From Roseisolibacter agri (GTDB lineage: Bacteria; Gemmatimonadota; Gemmatimonadetes; Gemmatimonadales; Gemmatimonadaceae), in NCBI RefSeq assembly GCF_030159095.1, contig NZ_BRXS01000001.1, positions 930,001-994,000 of the forward strand: 64,000 nucleotides of DNA, in the 5' to 3' direction. This document shows, in pieces, positions 59,353 to 64,000 of this stretch. Within the stretch, counting starts at the first letter, position 1. Every line of letters begins with the position of its first letter. A model generated the notes under the pieces. It was not told where the DNA came from and searched no databases. It worked only from the letters and a program-made list of their open reading frames with translations. The translations under genes and the position numbers were made by a program.

Positions 59353-60351
59353 GTGCGCGTGCTCATCACCGGCGCGGCCGGCTTCCTCGGCTCGCATCTG
59401 ACGGACCGCGTCCTCGCGGACGGCCACCACGTGGTGGGCGTCGACAGCTTCCTCACCGGCGACGCGCGCAACCTCGCGCACCTGGCGCACGAGCCGCGCT
59501 TCGAGCTGCTGGAGCGCGACGTCTCCGCCGGGCTCGCGTGCCACGGGCCGCTGGACGCCGTGCTGCACCTCGCGTCGCCCGCCAGCCCGGTGGACTACTA
59601 CGAGCACCCCATCGCGACGCTCGACGTCGGCTCCGCCGGCACCCGCCACGCGCTCGCGCTGGCGCACGCGCACGGCGCGCGCTTCCTGCTCGCCTCCACG
59701 TCGGAGGTGTACGGCGACCCGCACGTGCACCCGCAGCCCGAGAGCTACTGGGGCCACGTCAGCAGCGTCGGCCCGCGCAGCTGCTACGACGAGGCCAAGC
59801 GGTTCGCCGAGGCGATGACGATGGCGTTCCACCGCAGCCTCGGGGTGGACACGCGCATCGCGCGCATCTTCAACACGTACGGCCCGCGCATGCGGCCGCG
59901 CGACGGACGCGTCGTCTCCAACTTCATCGTGCAGGCGCTGCGCGGCGAGCCGCTGACGCTCTACGGCGACGGGGCGCAGACGCGCAGCTTCTGCTACGTG
60001 AGCGACGAGGTGGAGGGCCTCTATCGGCTGCTCCTGCGCGACCGCGCCGAGGACTCGCCGCTGCCGACGAACATCGGCAACCCGGACGAGTTCACCGTCC
60101 GCGAGCTGGCGGAGCTGGTGCAGGCGCTCGTCGCGCCGATCACCGGCGCGCGTCCCGGGGTGGAGGTGCGCCCGCTGCCGCAGGACGATCCGCGGCAGCG
60201 CCGCCCCGACATCGCCCGCGCCCGCGCGACGCTCGGCTGGGCACCGACGGTGCCGCTGCGCGAGGGGCTCGCACGGACGATCGCCCACTTCGCGGAGCGC
60301 CTCGGCGAGGACGCGAGCGCGGCGAGCCGGACGCTCGCGGACGTACGCTGA
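59353..60351 (+). CDS. UDP-glucuronate decarboxylase-like (UDP-xylose synthase)
   Basis: A 332-residue extended [25 protein letters not shown] is the NAD loop. [23 protein letters not shown] and [19 protein letters not shown] are UXS hallmarks, with [13 protein letters not shown] holding the Tyr/Lys pair and [11 protein letters not shown] following. [14 protein letters not shown] and [12 protein letters not shown] also match. It would convert UDP-glucuronate to UDP-xylose. GTG start 4 nt after ugd. Together with ugd it can supply xylose (or glucuronate) donor to the glycosyltransferases of the locus. Confidence 0.88.
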   Translation: MRVLITGAAGFLGSHLTDRVLADGHHVVGVDSFLTGDARNLAHLAHEPRFELLERDVSAGLACHGPLDAVLHLASPASPVDYYEHPIATLDVGSAGTRHALALAHAHGARFLLASTSEVYGDPHVHPQPESYWGHVSSVGPRSCYDEAKRFAEAMTMAFHRSLGVDTRIARIFNTYGPRMRPRDGRVVSNFIVQALRGEPLTLYGDGAQTRSFCYVSDEVEGLYRLLLRDRAEDSPLPTNIGNPDEFTVRELAELVQALVAPITGARPGVEVRPLPQDDPRQRRPDIARARATLGWAPTVPLREGLARTIAHFAERLGEDASAASRTLADVR

Positions 60352-60434
60352 CGCCCCGCGCGACGTGGACTCGGCCGCGCGCGGGCGCTTAGGTTGCGCG
60401 CTCGCTCCGTCCGCGCTCGCGCTTCCGCTTCGTC

Positions 60435-61379
60435 ATGCCCGTCTCGCGTCTCGACGCCCGGCTCCGATTGATCGCCGCCGCCGTGCTGTTCTCCACCGGC
60501 GGCGCGGCGATCAAGGCTGCCTCGCTCACCAGCTGGCAGGTCGCGAGCTTCCGCTCGGGCGTGGCCGCGCTGGCGGTGTGGCTGCTCGTGCCGGCCGCGC
60601 GCGCGCGCTGGTCGCCGCGCGTGCTCGCCGTCGCCGCCGTCTACGCGGCGACGCTGGTGCTGTTCGTCATCGCCAACAAGCGCACGACGTCGGCGAACGC
60701 GATCTTCCTGCAGAGCACCGCGCCGCTCTGGGTGCTGCTGGCCGGCCCCGCGCTGCTCGGCGAGCGCACGACGCGGCGCGACGTCGCGTTCATGGGCGTC
60801 GTCGCACTCGGCATGGTCTGCTTCTTCGTCGGCGAGGACGCCCCGCAGGCGACCGCGCCCGACCCGCTCGGTGGCAACATCCTGGCGGTGATCAGCGGCG
60901 TCACGTGGGCGGCGACGGTGCTCGGCCTGCGCTGGCTGGGGCGCGGCGGGGCGCGGTCGGCGCCCGTGCGCGAGACCGCCGACGAGGCCGCGACCGAGAC
61001 GCCGTCGGCCGAGGGCGGCGCGGCGCTCACCACCGTCGTCGCGGGCAACGTGCTCGCCTTCCTGGCCTGCCTGCCGATGGCGCTGCCGGTGCACGGCGCC
61101 GGGACCGCCGACTGGCTGGTCGTGCTCTATCTGGGCGTCGTGCAGATCGGGCTCGCCTACCTCGCGCTCAGCAGCGCGATGCCGCACGTGCCGGCGCTGG
61201 AGGCGTCCACGCTGCTGCTCATCGAGCCGGCGCTGAACCCGGGCTGGGCCTACCTCGCGCACGGCGAGCGGCCGTCCGCGCTCTCGTGGGTGGGCGGGGC
61301 GGTGATCGTCCTCGCGGCGGTGGCCAAGACGTGGTGGGACGTGCGGCGCCCGCTGCCGGCATCGGCGACGGCGAGGTAA
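60435..61379 (+). CDS. EamA/DMT family transporter
   Basis: A 314-residue integral membrane protein with about ten hydrophobic segments in two EamA repeats. The first begins LIAAAVLFSTGGAAIKAASLTSWQVASFRSGVAAL, a DMT signature with conserved Gly and Arg. The second has VLYLGVVQIGLAYLALSSAMPHVPALEASTLLLIEPALNPGWAY. It exports or imports a small metabolite of unknown nature. A charged loop lies in the middle (RETADEAATETPS). TAGGTT (60390-60395) is a possible -10, 40 nt before the ATG. VKOR follows after 9 nt. Confidence 0.88.
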   Translation: MPVSRLDARLRLIAAAVLFSTGGAAIKAASLTSWQVASFRSGVAALAVWLLVPAARARWSPRVLAVAAVYAATLVLFVIANKRTTSANAIFLQSTAPLWVLLAGPALLGERTTRRDVAFMGVVALGMVCFFVGEDAPQATAPDPLGGNILAVISGVTWAATVLGLRWLGRGGARSAPVRETADEAATETPSAEGGAALTTVVAGNVLAFLACLPMALPVHGAGTADWLVVLYLGVVQIGLAYLALSSAMPHVPALEASTLLLIEPALNPGWAYLAHGERPSALSWVGGAVIVLAAVAKTWWDVRRPLPASATAR

Positions 61380-61388
61380 CGTCCCCGC

Positions 61389-61853
61389 ATGACCTACCGC
61401 ATGGCCGTCGCGCTCGTCGCGCTCGTCGACTCGATCGTCGCCCTCTACCTGCACCTCTGGAAGATCGGGCTCGCCGGCACGCTGTCGTGCGGCGCCGAGC
61501 ACGGGTGCGAGGTCGTGCAGCTCAGCTCCTACGGCTGGTTCCTGGGCGTCGACGTGGCGCTCATCGGCGCCGTCGGGTGGGCCGCCGTGTTCGTCGTCGC
61601 GGTGCTCGGCACGCTGCCCCGGTGGGAGGATGCGCGCTGGCCCACCGTCGCGCTCTCCGCGCTCGTCCTTCCCGCGCTCCTCTTCACGCTGCGGCTCAAG
61701 TACGGCGAGTTCATCGTGCTGCGCAGCTTCTGCCCGTGGTGCGCGATCAACGCGGTCATCGTCGTGATCGCGTCGGTGCTCGTCGCGCTCGACGGGCGGC
61801 GCCTGCGGCGGCTGGACGCGGACGACGTGGACGACGCGCCGGTGCCCGCGTGA
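61389..61853 (+). CDS. vitamin K epoxide reductase (VKOR) family protein
   Basis: A 154-residue membrane protein with four hydrophobic segments. LSCGAEHGCEVVQLSSYGWFLGVDVALIG carries the loop cysteines (34 and 40) and conserved Ser, and RSFCPWCAINAVIVV the CxxC active site (115 and 118). Bacterial VKORs reoxidise disulfide-forming proteins using quinone. No thioredoxin domain is fused and no DsbA gene is seen here. It lies 9 nt after the EamA gene and overlaps the TonB-dependent receptor gene by GTGA. Confidence 0.9.
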   Translation: MTYRMAVALVALVDSIVALYLHLWKIGLAGTLSCGAEHGCEVVQLSSYGWFLGVDVALIGAVGWAAVFVVAVLGTLPRWEDARWPTVALSALVLPALLFTLRLKYGEFIVLRSFCPWCAINAVIVVIASVLVALDGRRLRRLDADDVDDAPVPA

Positions 61854-63961
61854 GCGTGCGCCGGGCAGGGGCGCTCGCGGCCGCGCTGGCGGCGGGCGCA
61901 CAGGGCGCGGGCGCGCAGACGGCGCCACGCGACACGCTCGCGCGCCGCGACAGCGCCGCGCGCGCGCTGCCGCCCGTCGTCACGACGGTGCTGCGCTCGA
62001 CGTTCGACCCGGTGCGCGCGCCGTTCGCGGTGTCGGCCACCACGCGCGCCGAGGTGCAGGGCGCGCGGCCGGGGCTCGGGCTCGACGAGGCGCTGCGGGC
62101 AGTGCCCGGCGTCCAGGCCGACAACCGCTTCAACGCGGCGCTCGGCGAGAAGCTCTCGGTGCGCGGCTTCGGCGCGCGCACGCAGTTCGGCGTGCGCGGC
62201 GTGAAGGTGCTGGTGGACGGCGTGCCCGCGACCATGCCCGACGGGCAGACGACGCTCAACCACGTCGAGCTGGGCGCGCTGGAGCGCGCGGAGGTCGTGC
62301 GCGGCCCCGCGTCGGCGCTCTACGGCAACGCGGCGGGCGGCGTGCTGCAGCTCACGACCGAGCCCGCGCCCGACGCGACGCTCGGCCAGCGCGTGCGCGT
62401 CGTGGGCGGCAGCGACGGGCTCACGCGCGTGCAGAGCACGACCGGCGGCCGCACCGCCGACGGGCGCGGCGACTGGCTGCTCTCCGCGGGCCGGCTGGCG
62501 TACGACGGCTTCCGCGACTTCAGCGACCAGCGCAGCACGCGCGTGCTCGCGAACGCCGGCTGGACCGGCGCGCCGGGCGCGCTGCGCGCGGCCTTCGCGT
62601 GGGTGGACTACGACGCGAAGAATCCGGGCGCGCTCGCCGACACGGCGCGCCGCCGCGATCCCACGCAGGCGTTCGCCAACAACCGGAGGCAGCAGACCGG
62701 CGAGGCGGGGCGGCACGGACAGCTCGGCCTGACGTGGCGGCGCGACGTCGGCCCCGGCGCGATCGACGCCAGCGCGTACGGCCTCGCGCGGCGGCTCGAC
62801 AATCCGATCCCGGTGCGCGTCGTCGCGCTCGACCGGCACGCGGGCGGGCTGCGCGCGGCGTACACGCTGGGCCTGGGCGCCGACTCGGGCGCGGCGCCGG
62901 TGCAGCTCGCGTTCGGCGGCGAGTGGCAGCGCCAGCGCGACGACCGGCAGAACTACGCGAACAACCAGGGCGCGCGCGGCGCCCTCGCGCTGGACCAGCT
63001 GGAGCGCGTCACCAACGCCGCCGCCTTCGCGCAGGCGACGGCGTCGCTCGGCGCGCGCGCGACGCTGCTCGCCGGGCTGCGGCACGACCGCGTGCGCTTC
63101 GCGGCCGAGGACCGGTTGGTGTCGGCCTCGAATCCCGACGACTCGGGTGAGCGCACGCTGCAGGCGACGTCGCCGTCGCTCGGCGTGAACGTCGCCGTCG
63201 CGCCGTGGCTGCGCGTCTACGCCAACGGCGCGTACGCGTTCGAGACGCCGACGACGACCGAGCTCGCGAACCGTCCCACGGGCGCGGGCGGCTTCAATCC
63301 CGAGCTGGAGCCGCAGCGCGCGCGCAGCGTCGAGGGCGGCCTCACCGCGTCGGGCGCGCTCGGGCGGCTGCTCGCGGGGAGCGTGCAGCTCTCCGTGTTC
63401 CACGCGCGGCTCGACGACGCGTTGCAGCCGTACGAGGTGCCGGGTGCCGCGGGGCGGCAGTTCTTCCGCAACGCGGGGCGCGCGGTGCATCGCGGCGTGG
63501 AGACCGCGGCGACGCTGGCCGTCGGACCGGCGGTGGCGGTGCGTGCGGCGTACACGGGGCTCGACGCGCGCTTCCGCGAGTACACGGTGGGCGACAGCTC
63601 GTATGCGGGGCGGCGCGTGCCTGGCGTCGCGCCGCGCCGCTTCGACCTCGCGGTGACGTGGCGCGGGCCGCGCGAGGCGCTGGTGGCCGTCGAGCAGCGC
63701 GCGCAGTCGTGGAGCATGGCCGACGACGCCAACCGCGCGCGCTCGCCCGGCTGGCTGCTCACCACCGTGCGTGCCGCCAGCCCCGCGCTGCGGCTCGGGG
63801 GCGTGTCGCTCGCGCCGTTCGCGGGCGTCACCAACGTCTTCGACGTGAAGTGGGACGCGGCCGTGACCGTGAACGCGGCGGGCGCGCGCTACTACGAGCC
63901 GGGCACGCCGCGCGCGCTCTACGTGGGCGCGGACCTCGCGGGCGCGATCGGGCGACGGTGA
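61850..63961 (+). CDS. TonB-dependent outer-membrane receptor
   Basis: A 703-residue outer-membrane receptor. An N-terminal signal (RRAGALAAALAAGAQGAGAQ) precedes the plug: GLGLDEALRAVPGVQADNRFN, LSVRGFGARTQFGVRGVKVLVDGVPATMPDGQT, ERAEVVRGPASALYGNAAGGVLQL. A 22-strand barrel follows, ending GTPRALYVGADLAGAIGRR. The plug sequence is like ferric-citrate/siderophore-type receptors, but the ligand is not predictable. The GTG start overlaps the VKOR stop. Its own stop overlaps another GTG. Confidence 0.92.
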   Translation: MSVRRAGALAAALAAGAQGAGAQTAPRDTLARRDSAARALPPVVTTVLRSTFDPVRAPFAVSATTRAEVQGARPGLGLDEALRAVPGVQADNRFNAALGEKLSVRGFGARTQFGVRGVKVLVDGVPATMPDGQTTLNHVELGALERAEVVRGPASALYGNAAGGVLQLTTEPAPDATLGQRVRVVGGSDGLTRVQSTTGGRTADGRGDWLLSAGRLAYDGFRDFSDQRSTRVLANAGWTGAPGALRAAFAWVDYDAKNPGALADTARRRDPTQAFANNRRQQTGEAGRHGQLGLTWRRDVGPGAIDASAYGLARRLDNPIPVRVVALDRHAGGLRAAYTLGLGADSGAAPVQLAFGGEWQRQRDDRQNYANNQGARGALALDQLERVTNAAAFAQATASLGARATLLAGLRHDRVRFAAEDRLVSASNPDDSGERTLQATSPSLGVNVAVAPWLRVYANGAYAFETPTTTELANRPTGAGGFNPELEPQRARSVEGGLTASGALGRLLAGSVQLSVFHARLDDALQPYEVPGAAGRQFFRNAGRAVHRGVETAATLAVGPAVAVRAAYTGLDARFREYTVGDSSYAGRRVPGVAPRRFDLAVTWRGPREALVAVEQRAQSWSMADDANRARSPGWLLTTVRAASPALRLGGVSLAPFAGVTNVFDVKWDAAVTVNAAGARYYEPGTPRALYVGADLAGAIGRR

Positions 63962-64000
63962 GCGACTCCGGAGGCTCGCCCGCCCGCCTGGTCGTCGTCG
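63958..64000 (+). CDS. 5' end of a gene coupled to the TonB-dependent receptor, cut by the window edge
   Basis: A GTG at 63958 overlaps the receptor stop (GTGA). It opens a frame reading (M)SDSGGSPARLVVV to the window end. Too short to identify; the coupling geometry is the same as in the preceding gene pairs. Confidence 0.5.
   Translation, partial: MSDSGGSPARLVVV

Overview
This 64 kb window is very GC-rich, densely packed chromosomal DNA with short intergenic gaps. Several things point to a Gram-negative-like, soil-type bacterium, and my best guess is the Gemmatimonadota. These are the many secreted or lipoprotein peptidases, a TonB-dependent receptor and a porin (so an outer membrane), Tat substrates, extreme G/C third-position bias and frequent GTG starts. 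The phylum assignment is inference from style and gene content; the window has no rRNA gene. I see no insertion sequence, prophage, CRISPR array or integrase. There are two tRNA genes, Ala (CGC) and Gln (CTG), each with a readable promoter.

Layout. 1-7.3 kb: a cysteine-less HMA-like protein, a secreted HExxH metalloprotease with a truncated tandem paralogue, a beta-hydroxyacid dehydrogenase overlapping a class V aminotransferase, a secreted M28 peptidase and a membrane-anchored transglutaminase-like protein. 7.4-11.7 kb (minus strand): a quinone/electrophile detoxification operon, marR-doxX-extradiol dioxygenase-esterase-FMN reductase-mhqO-like. A near-identical palindrome lies upstream of both marR and doxX. 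11.8-20.5 kb: housekeeping and hypothetical genes, including a DUF4015 protein, thioesterase, DUF2203, ribonuclease Z, SDR, KGG stress protein, tRNA-Ala and a lipoprotein. 20.6-24.7 kb: tRNA-Gln, then a porin-chemoreceptor-CheW operon. 25-30.3 kb: DsrE-like Tat protein, beta-carbonic anhydrase, a NarL-type two-component pair, MobA and a PAS protein. 30.3-34.7 kb: a YdeP-type molybdopterin oxidoreductase with FdhD, divergent from a beta-RFAP synthase, which is a methanopterin-pathway enzyme. 34.7-43.4 kb: aminotransferase, SDR, FKBP, cupin, GNAT, LysE exporter, lactate dehydrogenase, a degenerate ImmA/IrrE-like protein and an M28 peptidase that seems to start at CTG.

43.4-60.4 kb is the most distinctive region. 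It is a glycan-biosynthesis locus organised around a divergent intergenic region with nested inverted repeats. To the left are a nucleotidyltransferase and a CgeB-type glycosyltransferase. To the right is one long, mostly ATGA/GTGA-coupled operon: two nucleotide-sugar epimerases, an alcohol dehydrogenase, a Gfo/Idh/MocA oxidoreductase, a GT4, three further CgeB-fold glycosyltransferases, a CmoB-like methyltransferase, a GT9, a glycosidase-like protein whose barrel halves appear swapped, a histidine phosphatase, UDP-glucose dehydrogenase and a UDP-xylose synthase-like enzyme. No flippase, polymerase or ABC exporter is present, so the acceptor is unknown. 60.4-64 kb: an EamA transporter, a VKOR protein, a TonB-dependent receptor and the start of another coupled gene.

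Transcription signals are legible in places. Several genes have a -10-like box only 5-9 nt before the start codon, suggesting leaderless mRNAs. Convergent gene pairs are separated by long perfect hairpins, some embedded in the coding 3' ends. Two convergent gaps carry much longer imperfect inverted repeats.
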